A stretch of DNA of 64,000 nt from Prinsepia uniflora (taxonomy: Eukaryota > Streptophyta > Magnoliopsida > Rosales > Rosaceae): the NCBI GenBank assembly GCA_032719365.1, contig CM064867.1, positions 40,449,651-40,513,650 on the forward strand. The letters run 5' to 3'. A model generated the notes under the pieces. That model ran no database searches, had not been told where the DNA came from, and saw only the letters and a list, made by a program, of their open reading frames with translations. Numbering within the stretch: position 1 is the stretch's first letter; every line of letters starts with the position of its first letter. A program made the translations under genes and the position numbers. Positions 35,861-45,823 of this stretch are shown one piece after another.

Positions 35861-37107
35861 GTATCCTCCTATCTAAGATATGCATACTTCATATGCTCAT
35901 GTAGAACTTTAAGCTCGAGTACTGGGGCCTGAAAAACTGAAGGTAGATTTTTAGTAGTATTAACAGAAGGGACAAAGGTTTAGGGGGACTTACATACGTT
36001 GGTGCCTCATTTAAGGCTACCACTACTTCCAAAATCCAAGGGTCCAGCTCACTCTTCATCTCTTCAACAAGGGCGTCCCCAAGTTGAGTCAGTCCTACTC
36101 CTTCTTGAATCGCCATATTGAGTGCATCCTCACGTATAGAGTCTAAGTGGTTCTACGCAAGGGAATCACACACATGAATAGAAAAAGTAGTCTGAGTTGT
36201 AGAACTAGGATATCTCATTGCATCATAGATGTTGAACTTGATCTTCTCCCCATCAACTTCTAGGGTTATAGTTCTGTTCAACACATCTATATTAATTCTA
36301 GCAGTTCTTACGAATGGCCTTCACAGAAGCATCAGTAGAGCTTGTTTATTAGGGGAATCCTCAATGTCAAGTACATAGAAATTGGAAGAGAAGATTAGTT
36401 GGTTCACCTGCACAAGGACAATTTCATTGTACCCTTTAGGATACACATTAGAACGATCAGCTAATTGTATTATAACATCATCACGTTTAAGTTTCCTAGA
36501 CATAGAGAAACATAAAGTGACTATGGCATTACATTAATGGATGATCCTAAGTCTAACACAACTTTATCAAAAGAAGTGTTACGAATCAAGCAAGGAACAA
36601 AAAAACTTCCGGGGTCCTTCAATTTTGGGGGTCGCCTAGGTTGGATGACAGCAGATACCATCTCACTCACCATCACAAACTCATTCACTCTCTTTTGGCA
36701 TCTTGCAGTGCAAAAATCTTTCAAGAACATAGCATATTTCAACACTTTCTTGATGCACTCGATCAAGGGCATATTGATTTGTACCTTGTTGAAGATTTCC
36801 AAGATCTCTTCATCAGATTCTCCCGTCTTGGATTTCGCAAGCCTACTTGGAAATGGTGCACACATAAATGAAGAATTAGTAATAATCGAACTTGAAGGGA
36901 TATGTGTATTACCTTGCTCTGGGGTAGATTAGTTTGGTGATAGTGCCTTGATGGACTTTGACACCACCTTCGCATTTTCAGCCTAAAAAACGGCTAGATC
37001 TTTTTCTATGTTTTCCACCACCTTACCACTTCGTGTTATAATGGCATTGACTTTGGGTCTTGCATTAGGGTTTAGTGTTGGTTACGTGTTCTATGTTTTC
37101 CTTAAGT
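35861..37107 (-). pseudogene. Gag-pol linker and protease region (Athila type)
   Basis: The minus strand shows NARPKVNAIITRSGKVVENI (about 37000-37070), PFPSRLAKSKTGESDEEILE and LIECIKKVLKYAMFLKDFC (36740-36860), then the aspartic protease segment VPCLIRNTSFDKVVLDLGSS ending INVMP (about 36521-36600), VIIQLADRSNVYPKG and VNQLIFSSNFYVLDIEDSP (36340-36480), and finally EGVGLTQLGDALVEEM (36060-36110). The order and motifs are those of Athila gag-pol. Several frameshifts and stops (such as the TAG after DLAVF) break it. The frame continues across the tRNA-LTR insertion into 38740 onward. Confidence 0.85.
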
Positions 37108-37182
37108 GTCGTTGTAGTATAGTGGTAAGTATTCCCGCCTGTCACGCGGGTGACCCGAGTTCGATCCCCGGCAACCGCGCCA
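37108..37182 (+). tRNA. tRNA-Asp(GUC)-like sequence with CCA, part of a retro-insertion
   Basis: 75 bases fold as a tRNA: anticodon stem CCCGC/GCGGG around loop CTGTCAC (anticodon GTC at 37141-37143), T-loop TTCGATC, discriminator G and a templated CCA at 37180-37182. Two stem pairs are broken (C3-C70 and A52-C62), where the usual plant tRNA-Asp, recalled from memory, pairs. Plant nuclear tRNA genes do not encode CCA, so this copies a mature tRNA. It directly adjoins an LTR and lies inside a gag-pol frame. It is best read as reverse-transcribed primer tRNA rather than a working gene. Confidence 0.85.
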
Positions 37183-37185
37183 AAT

Positions 37186-38739
37186 TGATACGCAAAAACT
37201 AAGCATTAAAGTAAACATACTTAAGGAAACATATGCAATTAAAAATCCTTTTTTTTTTTAGATGTAACATTGGTAAATACGGATCGTTCTTAACAGGGGA
37301 TTGAGGGTACCTAAGCATGATTATCGTTTGATTAATTAATTTAGGGGGGGGGGGGGGGGGGTACTTGATTGTTTCTATTGTCCTACAAGATTAGCTAATA
37401 TAAACTATTCTAATCTATTATTTACATGGTCAACTCATCTTTAACCTAACTCATTCATGATTGTACTAACTTCAACCTACGTAATCCTATAATCTTAATC
37501 TTACGAGTTACTTGCATATTCTCTTAAGTTCGTGCCTGGGGCTCCCCACGACACTTTTAATGACCTAAACTCGGGGCTCCCTATATATAGTCAAGCATTA
37601 AGTGCGAACACACAAAATAACAAAAACTAGAATCATAGAACACATAGAATATTGAAGCAATAGAAATCATAAAACCAAGAATATTATTATAAATCAATTC
37701 ATATAACCAATATTCAAATATAAGAAATAACTACAAGGTAAAGAGGCCGTGTTACACTTTTTCTCTTCGGGGCTCCCTACGGATATGAATGGATTGGGCA
37801 CTCTTTGGTTAGACAAGCGAGGGCTCCTCAACTTAGTCACGGATGAAGGTGTAGAAGGTGAAGTATGGTGTAATTATTCTTACACTTGAAACCTTGAATA
37901 TAATAAAAGGGAAAAATTGGTTGAGTAGAGCTTAATACAAAGAATGAGCCACCTCTTATAAATAGCCTAAACCTCTCTATTTATAGGAGAAAATTAATCC
38001 CCAAATAAATAGGAGTTCATAATTTAAATTTTAAAAAGAAAAGGTTTCCTAAATATATAAGAAAACTAATTAAAAACCTTTCCTACAAGAAAAAAAAAGG
38101 GAAGGGGAGGGGGGGGGGGGGGGGGGGGGGGGAATAATAAAAGACAAGGCAATAGGATTGAAATCCTAATACAAAATGGATAATAGGTGTGAAAACAACT
38201 TGAATTAATCCTAAAATTAACCTAAAACTCAAATTTAAAGCCCCAGGATCCGATTTGGTGGTCAGCAACCGAAACTGGTGGTCAACGTTGGTAGGAAGCC
38301 TTTGGTCAACACCAACTCAACTTGGGTCAACTCGGCTGGGCTGCAGTTGGGCTCTTTGGTGGATGTTGGCCGAAATGTAAAGAAGGAGCGCAGGACGCGC
38401 GCACCGAGCCGAAGAGGAAGCGTTTGATACACGCGGGCCGACGGTTTGTAAGAGAATCAGGAGGTGCGCGCCGAAATGGTTCTTGGGCTGATTAAATTGG
38501 TTCGGTAGCTTCCTATCGAAATTGGTTATACTTTTTGGTGGCCTCCTTTGTTTTGATTATAACTTTTTCGTTATAACTCCGATTGAGGTGATTCTTTCGC
38601 CTAAATTCTCATAATTCCGTTCTTAATCCAATTCTGCACATTTCTCACAAAATAGATTACTTTCTACAATTTTTTTCTATTTAAATATTAAAAGATAAGC
38701 ATAAAGGATATAAAATGATGCTTAATTCAAGGCTTATCA
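37186..38739 (-). mobile_element. Single LTR fused to tRNA-Asp, inserted in Athila gag-pol
   Basis: A 1,554-bp LTR running from TGATACGCAAAAAC to AAGGCTTATCA, with inverted ends TGATA/TATCA. Three bases (AAT) separate it from the tRNA CCA, the spacing expected between primer and U5 before integrase trimming. The host gag-pol frame reads ...GQIRASGMFP on the right and LKENIEHV on the left, so tRNA plus LTR form one insertion; GTG repeats at 37106-37108 and 38740-38742. It includes G runs at 37346-37362 and 38107-38132. Its other LTR and internal region are absent. Confidence 0.8.
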
Positions 38740-39830
38740 GTGGAAACATTCCACTTGCTCGAATTTGGCCCATGAATTCCACTAGCTTACCCATTTGATA
38801 ACCTCCAATGGCGTTTTCCATTTCGATTCCATTGTTTTCGTCCTCTGCAAGAGGGCATTGTCCATCAAGATGGCCCTTAGAGCATATAGAACATACTAGT
38901 TCAACGTGTTTCTTTAATTCTACATATTTGACAACATAGAAGCAATCTTATCAATTTTAGCATCATTAACAAAATTTGTCCTTACCTCATGTACATTTCT
39001 AGGAGATGGCTCGACACCCTCATATTGGGCATCATTCAATGCCCAACTTTCCAATAGTGCATGCCCCTCCACTAGGTCTCTAGCCTAGAAACTTCCATTT
39101 GCTACAGCATCAATGGTCCTTGATCATATGCCTTCAGTCCTTCGTAAAAGTAAGTCAAAAGGTAGCCTTTAGTGATCCCATGAGTAGGACATGAAGCACA
39201 TAGCTCCTTGAAACGCTCATAGTAATGGCTGAAGTTCTTATCATGTTCTCGCTGGTTTATTCCTATGATTTTCTTTTTGAAGGCTGTGGTCCTCGAGGCT
39301 AGAAAGTACTTGGTAAGGAACTTATTCCATGAGTCAATATGGTTAGATGGGAGATCCAAAAGCCAAGCTCGTGCCCTATCTTCTAAAGACAAAGGAAATG
39401 CCTTCAATTTCATGATATCCAAGTCTACATCATCTGGACACATACTAGCACAAATGAATGAGAACTCTTTCAAGTGCTTGTGTGGTTCTTCGTTTCTGAG
39501 TCCATGGAACTTTGGAAGCTGATGGAGGACGCCACTTTTGAGCTTGATATCCTTCTTGTTATTTTGAGGCTTGGGATATTGAATGCTAAAGTTTGCAATA
39601 CCCTCAGTTGTTGAGCAAGTTTTCTCTCGGATGCTCTGGTTTCATGCCATTGCCATTGGTACTTCGATGCTCTGCTCTTCTTCTGATTCACTAGTTTCAC
39701 CAATGGACTCATGAAAACTTGGGGATTTATATCCTAGTGACTCGGCTTGCTTGAGTGCTTCAACGAATGAATTGTCATCCAATGGAATATCAAGTTGTCT
39801 CTATAAACTCTTAAGGCTAGTTTGTCAATT
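38740..39830 (-). pseudogene. Gag of the Athila-type element
   Basis: The minus strand reads GVLHQLPKFHGLRNEEPHKH, LKEFSFICASM, IMKLKAFPLSLEDRARAWL, NKFLTKYFLASRTTAFKKKI, HYYERFKELCASCPTHGI and LLTYFYEGL, the capsid core of Athila-type gag. Further on comes a cysteine cluster CSICSKGHLDGQC, a zinc knuckle one residue short of the usual CCHC spacing, then NAIGGYQMGKLVEFMGQIRA. Stops are present after NGSF and SNM. Gag would form the particle that packages element RNA; this copy is dead. Confidence 0.88.
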
Positions 39831-40578
39831 GTTAATTCGTAAACGAGTGCATGCAACATCAGAAGAGTTAAGTTAGTATTCAAAACGTTTTAAACGAACT
39901 TAGTATAAGGAACTAATATCTACAACAATTTTAAATCAAAAGAGTTAATTTCATAAGAGTTAAATGATTAGAGTTAAGCTAGTAATCCAATTTACCACAA
40001 CATTACAAGTTAATTTCTTCAAAGATATTTATAGGTCACATGTATTCAGAGTCTAAAGTGAGACTTATACAGATAGGCGGCCTATGTAAATGTCTTAGAC
40101 TCAAATCATCATTCATTTCTTTGCGCAAGTCCAAGAGTGACCAGGTTAGAAAGAATAACTGTGAGAGGTACGATTGATTTTGGAACTCCCCGAGGTTCAC
40201 TTCTCAAATCCAAATATCGTCACGAGTATCGTCTCTTATCCTAGACATCACCCTAAATAATTTCTTACACGAGATAAATAATTTTCCATTTCCAAAGACA
40301 ACTTCAAGTGTCAAAAAGCACCACCCTCAACCTCATGGCCTTAAAGTTTAGTCAAAGGTCCATGAAGGGTTTCAGTGATAAGTTAACAAAAGAGACTTCA
40401 CCTATTCTATTATAATCGCACTTTAAAAACCAAATAACAAGTGATCAACATATATCTAAGACTATCCTTTTACAATTTACATAAGAACATTGAAAGTTAA
40501 GAACAAGTATATACAATAACAAGTATGATATGAACTATTTTTTTTATATACACTAACACGTTAAAAACGATTTTCAAT
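39831..40578 (-). mobile_element. 5' leader of the Athila-type element
   Basis: About 750 bp between the gag start region and the primer site; AT-rich, no coding frame. This is where the packaging signal and 5' UTR would be. I see no distinct structure. Confidence 0.55.
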
Positions 40579-40596
40579 TCCCTAGAAATGGTGCCA
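40579..40596 (-). other. Degenerate tRNA-Asp primer binding site
   Basis: The minus strand reads TGGCACCATTTCTAGGGA five bases from the LTR. The Athila consensus is TGGCGCCGTTGCCGGGGA, complementary to tRNA-Asp, so this is a mutated version. It supports the Athila assignment and matches the primer identity of the tRNA-fused LTR at 37108. Confidence 0.7.
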
Positions 40597-40601
40597 AAAA
40601 T

Positions 40602-41641
40602 TGATTAGCGTGAACTACACCTTCAAATAAACACTTAATTCATACAATGATCAACTTAAAACCCTTTTTTGAAGATTGTAGTATGCAATAAGTAGGGGCC
40701 ATTGTATGATCATTGTATGGACACGAAATCTTACCTTCAAAAAAGGGTTTAATACTTGCAAGTGACACCATCATTTGCTTACCGTGTCCTACTTTACCTT
40801 CATTACCTCGATTACTTTCATAAGTTTTTTATATTATAAATGCTCTAAATTGCGATCAACACTTACGATATGATTCACCTTTAGCTGTTGACTCAATGCG
40901 CCAGATCGTGATACACATTGAGTCTCCTCAATCCTATTCTAAGTAAACCAAGTCACGAATAAACACTTACTGTTAAATTGATGTATAAAGCACAAAAACA
41001 TATGAAGTAACTAAAATTCAAAAAGTAAAACACAAGTAGATTGAATTTAACATTTACAAACATTAGAAGAAGAAAACCATCACCTATATTGAATTTATAA
41101 ACACAACCAAGATTAGATTCAAGAGTTTAGGTGTAAAAGAGTTAGTTACACTTGTTGGATTCCAAGAACCGATTAAGACGCCAAAGTGGATGGAGAAGAT
41201 GAAAACTTTTCACTAGGAACTCTAGGTCGCAGAAAGAACCTAATGAAGATGGATGAATGTTAGGTAATTCGTCTAAACTCCCTTATTTAATCTTAGGAAG
41301 GGGGCCTAGGTTTAATTCTAGGGAGAACAACTAGTTTGTAAAACAATGGGTAAACATTTAAATGATAAGCACATTCCTTTATATAGTTGTATAATCTCAT
41401 AAAAACCCTAGGAAATCAATTCCTCATTAAAATTCCTAAAAGATAGCCGAAATTATTTCTTCATTCTTTCACAAGGAAATTCTTCTTTGTTCCTTGCACA
41501 ACACTTCTTAACTTGCACAACAGCAAAACCTTTCCTCGTGCGGAAACCTTCCGTCCCATGGAAATCTAAAGACAGCAAAAGTGGAGTGTGGCCTATGCGC
41601 TAGACATAGGAGATTGGCTTGGCATGGGGGACTATCACACG
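40602..41641 (-). mobile_element. 5' LTR of the Athila-type element, truncated
   Basis: It begins TGATTAGCGTGAACTACACC beside the primer site and matches the 3' LTR at 31161 with visible divergence. It stops at 41641 (ACTATCACACG), about 215 bp short of the partner's right edge, exactly where the plus-strand LTR TGTAACAACCC begins, so that element inserted into it. The missing end is not in the window. Confidence 0.82.
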
Positions 41642-43616
41642 TGTAACAACCCAGACCTTTAACGAGGGTGAAATCGAAAAAGTGGGGTGAAATAGACCAT
41701 TTTACACCTAAAAGTCAAAAGTTGCCTTTTTGGTCAAAGTCAAAGGGTTGACTTTGACTAGGGTCTAAAATGTTGACTTTTTGATTGGGATAGTTTTTGG
41801 TAATTCCAAAAATACCTTCACGAAGGTCTCGGCCTCCCGAGTACGTCAACAGGCGAAACAACAAAATTGGAGACCATGTGAGGTCATTTCGGGTCATGAA
41901 CCCCTAGGGGTATTTTGGTAATTTGTACATGAAGGGAAAATTGGTCATTAGGCAATGCGAACTAATTGGAATTGGACAAGTGTCCCACTCTGGATGGTTC
42001 TGGTATGCTCTCCCCTCCACCGACTTGCCCCTTTATATATAGATGTGTGAGTGTGTGCTGGTGAAGGTTCGGTGGCCATGGGTCGAACACCATGAATGAT
42101 GTTGGCTGCGAGTGAGAAAAAATAGAGGACTGAGTGATGAGGGACCTGGAAATGATGCTGGGAGTGAGGTGAGTTGAAGAAGAAGATGAGAGGAAGAAAA
42201 GATTGTGAAAACCGTGAGAAAAAAAGTTGAAATGATGAATATAGGAACTAGGACCCGTGAGGTTAAATTTTGGGTTTCCTGATTTCAAGCCCAGAACATG
42301 GGATTTAAGGCACTATGTGAGCTCCTGGAAGTCTTGTGATCATTTTGGGGCAAAAACCAGTGGTTATGGGACGCAGGAACGAGGTAGCATGAACTTGAAC
42401 CCTACAGTCGAAGTGCGTGGATTCGAACTAGGCCATCGAGGCGAGTTTCCCCCATATTCGGTTCATAGATCTCTTTCTAGTGTTATGTAGATGAATTTTG
42501 GGCTTTGAAATGTGAGAAACGGTGTTAAAATGACGGTTTTCAACACGAGTTGAACTCGTGGGTCGGGATGACTCGGTTGCAAATAATTGGGTCTGGTGCA
42601 AGGTAGGAGATGATGAACAGTGGTTAGGCGCGTGGCTCCCACGCGAAACCACTTCAGGTGGCGCGTGGGGGCATGTGGAGGTAATTTTCGAAGTGGTTTC
42701 AACATGGTTTATAATGTATTTGATGTTACGAATCTAAAGGAACAATTTTTGGGGAGATCGATATTGTCCAAGGACAATTTTGACTATCCGAATGTTTAGG
42801 GTCCATTTTAATATGTTTAAAAATCTCGAAAAATTATGGGATTAATATAGGAATTAATTGGGATGATTAGTAACCCTTATAAGTGATTTTGGCAGGAATT
42901 GAGGTTCTCGTATTTTAGGGAAAATTTTACGGTTCAGTTCGGTCACGCGAAAGGTACGTGTGAATGGACTTTGTTTTCTATAAACCCTATGTATGCCTAT
43001 TTATGTGTTTTAAATAGGTTTCGTTGTGCCATTATTGATATTTGGGTGATTGGAATTATTATATGATTTAAAAAAATATATGAATATTTTATTATTATTA
43101 TATTTCATGATTTATGAGAGGTTTCATAAGTCATATTTCGAATATTGTTCGATTGTGGACTTGAGTTGAATAAGTATGATTATGATTTGTGATTTTGGTA
43201 GTGTTGGATCAATTGGGTTTTATATGCATTTCTTGGGGATTTGATGAATTTACGGAAATCCCAATTTGACAAGTTTTGCGAGGAAATTAGGTTTGTCATA
43301 CTCCGGGTCATTATTGAGTTTGGGAAACAACTTTATATACATTATGATATATTTATATGATTTTGCCGATGATTGAAGTTTGGGATTTTTATATGATTTT
43401 ATTGAATATTTTAATGGTTTGTTTTACGAGGTTTGATGGAGTTATGGTTTTGGGGCTTAGGCCCGAGATATTGGATGATGGTGAGTTACTGTTGATGTGG
43501 ATTTGTAGTTCCTCGGTATTTGAGATATTTAAGGTGATGTGTGATGATTATGGTGCTGTGAGTATGATATGATCTGATGTGGTTCATGACCCTCCTCGAG
43601 ATTCCGATTGTTATGC

Positions 43617-43852
43617 AAGTCATGGACGTCGAGCTGGGCTTCGTCATTCCCGAGACTAATATATCGCCAAGTCTCGAGCGTTGAGATGGGCTTTGTTATT
43701 CCTGAGACTCGTCTCAAACGTCGAACTTGGAGCTCAGTAATTCCTGAGACTAGGACTGTGACTCGGACGTCGAGTTTGGGACTCCGTAATTTTCGAGTCG
43801 GTCCAAACTCGGACATCGAGTCTGGGGCTCCATCTTTCCCGAGTGATATTAG
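43617..43852. repeat. Five GACGTCGAG hairpin units with changing stems
   Basis: Units of about 45 bp with central motif GACGTCGAG(C/T)TGGG and outer arms that pair: AGTCTCGAG with CCTGAGACT, GTCTCA with TGAGAC, GACTCGG with TCGAGTC, ACTCGG with CCGAGT. It matches the array at 22372-22598 in design but not in stem sequence. Confidence 0.75.
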
Positions 43853-43875
43853 GCTACTGGTAGTGCACATTTTGA

Positions 43876-44167
43876 CACGACCCATCCCAAACACCCTGGA
43901 TTATCGTGGGATGCGCCATGCTCCCATCTAATACCACGTTCCAGACCAGGGATAAAACAGTAAGCCGCTCGGGGTTACACGAGTGCGTAGTGACTAGTGG
44001 AGTTTGCAACGGCATGTGACTTATATGGTGCCACTGCGTACTCCACAAGTTACTGCGCACTCGAGTAACCCCGAGCGGCTTACAATTTAATCCCTGGTCT
44101 GGTACGTGGTGTCAGATGGGAGCATGGCACATCCCACGATAATCCATGGGGATTGGGATGGGTCGTG
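43876..44167. mobile_element. 292-bp foldback made of two inverted LTR-end copies
   Basis: The left arm starts CACGACCCATCCCAA and the right arm ends TTGGGATGGGTCGTG; pairing continues inward (GGATTATCGTGGGATG with CATCCCACGATAATCC, GCTCCCAT with ATGGGAGC, CCAGACCAGGGAT, GCCGCTCGGGGTTAC, CTCCACAA) to a loop near 44010-44030. Each arm resembles the first ~90 bp of the TGACAGGACCC LTR end plus the CAGACAAGGGATA block. Likely target duplication GCACATTTTGA / GCACGTTTGA. No coding. Confidence 0.85.
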
Positions 44168-44765
44168 GCACGTTTGATACGATGATTCAGAAACTGACGT
44201 CGAGGTTGGGTCAATTGATATGATTAGCTAGTTGGTATGTTGATGAACTCAGTACGGTTGGTTTTGTGTGATTGGTAAGCTTATGCATTTTTGTGTCACA
44301 TCTGTGCTAATATTTTGATAGGGCTGGTTGTCTATGTTTGTTGGGTCTGTGCTTTGGTCTAGTCATATTTGAAGTGATGTTTTGATATGGTTTCCATGCT
44401 GGTAAAGTTTGTGTAGTTCCTAATTTTCTTGTCACTGGACGTATTTGGAATTTGATGTTTTATTCGTAAACTCGGTGCATGCATAGCTCATTTAAACAGA
44501 GGGTAAATAATATGTTTTTGAATAGTTTTTTATATAAACCATTGTTTTCATCCACTCACACATTTTCCCTGGTTTTGAAGCCCTTTAGGGCCATTGCACG
44601 AGGACTGAGGTAGTTTCCAGAGCGGAGGCATAAGCTCACGAGTTGCAAGTATCCCTTGTCTGATAGGGTTTCAAGGATACTTTTAGTAAGTTATATTACT
44701 TGTCAGACGGGAGCAGGACCCGAATACACTGTAAGTAGGGTTCGTCGGATTGGGTCTTGTCAACT

Positions 44766-44777
44766 TGGTATCAGAGT
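44766..44777 (+). other. tRNA-Met primer binding site of element B
   Basis: TGGTATCAGAGT, three bases after the LTR end, one mismatch from TGGTATCAGAGC. It fixes the LTR 41642-44762 as a 5' LTR on the plus strand. Confidence 0.87.
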
Positions 44778-45129
44778 TTAGGTTCTGATTTGTGCTTGAA
44801 ATTGTCATTCCTTCGCAATGTGAACCTCGTGCACGACCTGTTAATGAGATGAGAATGGTAGCCTCGGGGTAGTTTTGGGGTTTGACTTGAATTGTTTTTA
44901 TATGTGATGTGTTGTTAGTACGAGTCACCCGGATTAGTTGAGGTGTTATATGTTTTGTATGACCGTGTGTTTACCTGATATTTGTGATATTGGGTTGACG
45001 TAGTGGTGTGATCAGTGATGTCCTGCACTAAAAAAGGGAATAATTGTGTGACTCCAAACAGGAAGTGGGCTCACGAGTAGAAGTCAATATACTTGTTGAT
45101 ATCTAGGATTTGAGAATGGTGAATATGTT
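44778..45129 (+). mobile_element. Internal region of element B, first segment
   Basis: About 350 bp of non-coding DNA after the primer site, cut by the Cassandra insertion. It continues at 45772-45823 and 48489-48684 after removal of the inserts. No gag motif is visible. Confidence 0.55.
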
Positions 45130-45179
45130 TGTCACGACCTGACCTTCTCCAATAGGATATTGTCCGCTTTGGGTCTAGC

Positions 45180-45310
45180 CCTCATGGTTTTGTTCTTGAG
45201 AGCTCACGTTCAACTTCCCAGTGGGTCACCCATCTTGGGATTGCACTAGCCCTTACTCGCTTAAATTTGGAGTTCCCAAGGAATCCAAAGCCAGTGAGCT
45301 CCCAAAAGGC
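45180..45310 (-). ncRNA. 5S rRNA-like domain in Cassandra LTR (3' copy)
   Basis: The minus strand carries GGAACTCCAAATTTAAGCG and AAGATGGGTGACCCACTGGG, which align with the plant 5S internal promoter region (AGTTAAGCG, and GGATGGGTGACC followed by CTGGGAAG). It is not a true 5S gene: the outer parts do not match. A second copy lies at 45538-45668. Confidence 0.8.
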
Positions 45311-45537
45311 CTCATGTTGGATAGATGTGTGCCCATACATATAAGGCGTATACCCCAGATCCCCCGGGTGTTGTAGGATTGCTAACCATATCCCCAAGGC
45401 ACTGGTCCTCACAATCCATCCCCTTTAGGGCTCAGCGTCTTCACTGGCACACTCAATTCCAGCCGGGGTTGGGCTCTGATACCAAATTGTCACGACCTGA
45501 CGTTCTCTAATAGGATATTGTCAGTTTTGGGCCTAGC

Positions 45538-45668
45538 ACTCACAGTTTTATTCTCGAGAGCTCACATGCAACTTCCCAATGAGTCACCCATCCTGGGATT
45601 GCACCAGCCCCTACTCGCTTAACTTTAGAGTTCCCAAGGAATCCAAAGCCAGTGAGCTCCCAAAAGGC
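45538..45668 (-). ncRNA. 5S rRNA-like domain in Cassandra LTR (5' copy)
   Basis: Partner of the domain at 45180-45310. The minus strand reads AACTCTAAAGTTAAGCGAG and GGATGGGTGACTCATTGGG, with the control-box positions still recognisable but with substitutions in the ACCC segment. Confidence 0.8.
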
Positions 45669-45823
45669 CTCCTATAGGATAGATGCGCGCCCATACATAT
45701 AAAGTCTATTCCCCAGATCCCCCTGGCAATGTGGGATTGCTAACCATGCCCCCAAGGTACGGGTCCTCACATGTTTCTCTGGCTGAATTAAGTGTTTGAG
45801 GATTAGTGTGATGGAAGGTCCTT

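Larger units (their letters stand above)
41642..44762 (+). mobile_element. 5' LTR of plus-strand element B
   Basis: It begins TGTAACAACCCAGACC, ends GGTCTTGTCA, and is followed by a tRNA-Met primer site. It matches 61443-63366 over about 1.9 kb (estimated 85-90 percent identity by eye), which starts after a polypurine tract, so the two are the LTR pair of one old element. Inside are a GC-rich CACGCGC module (42627-42672), GTGAATGGAC (about 42960), a GGGGCTTAGGCCC stem-loop (about 43452), a hairpin array (43617-43852) and a 292-bp foldback insertion (43876-44167). Confidence 0.88.
45130..45771 (-). mobile_element. Complete Cassandra TRIM retrotransposon
   Basis: Two 284-bp LTRs (45130-45413 and 45488-45771, TGTCACGACC to GGTCCTCACA) enclose 74 bp holding a tRNA-Met primer site (minus strand, 45473-45484) and a polypurine stretch (AAAGGGGATGGAT on the minus strand). 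Flanking TGTT(T) at 45126-45129 and 45772-45775 is the target duplication. The LTRs carry a 5S rRNA-like segment (minus strand AACTCCAAATTTAAGCGAG, GATGGGTGACCCACTGGGAA), the hallmark of Cassandra. It is non-coding and depends on other elements. About 37 differences between the LTRs by hand count (about 87 percent identity) indicate an old insertion. Confidence 0.95.

Noticed and set aside
37108..37182. Functional nuclear tRNA-Asp gene
   Set aside because: Templated CCA, two broken stem pairs, fusion to an LTR and position within a gag-pol frame all favour a retro-copied tRNA.
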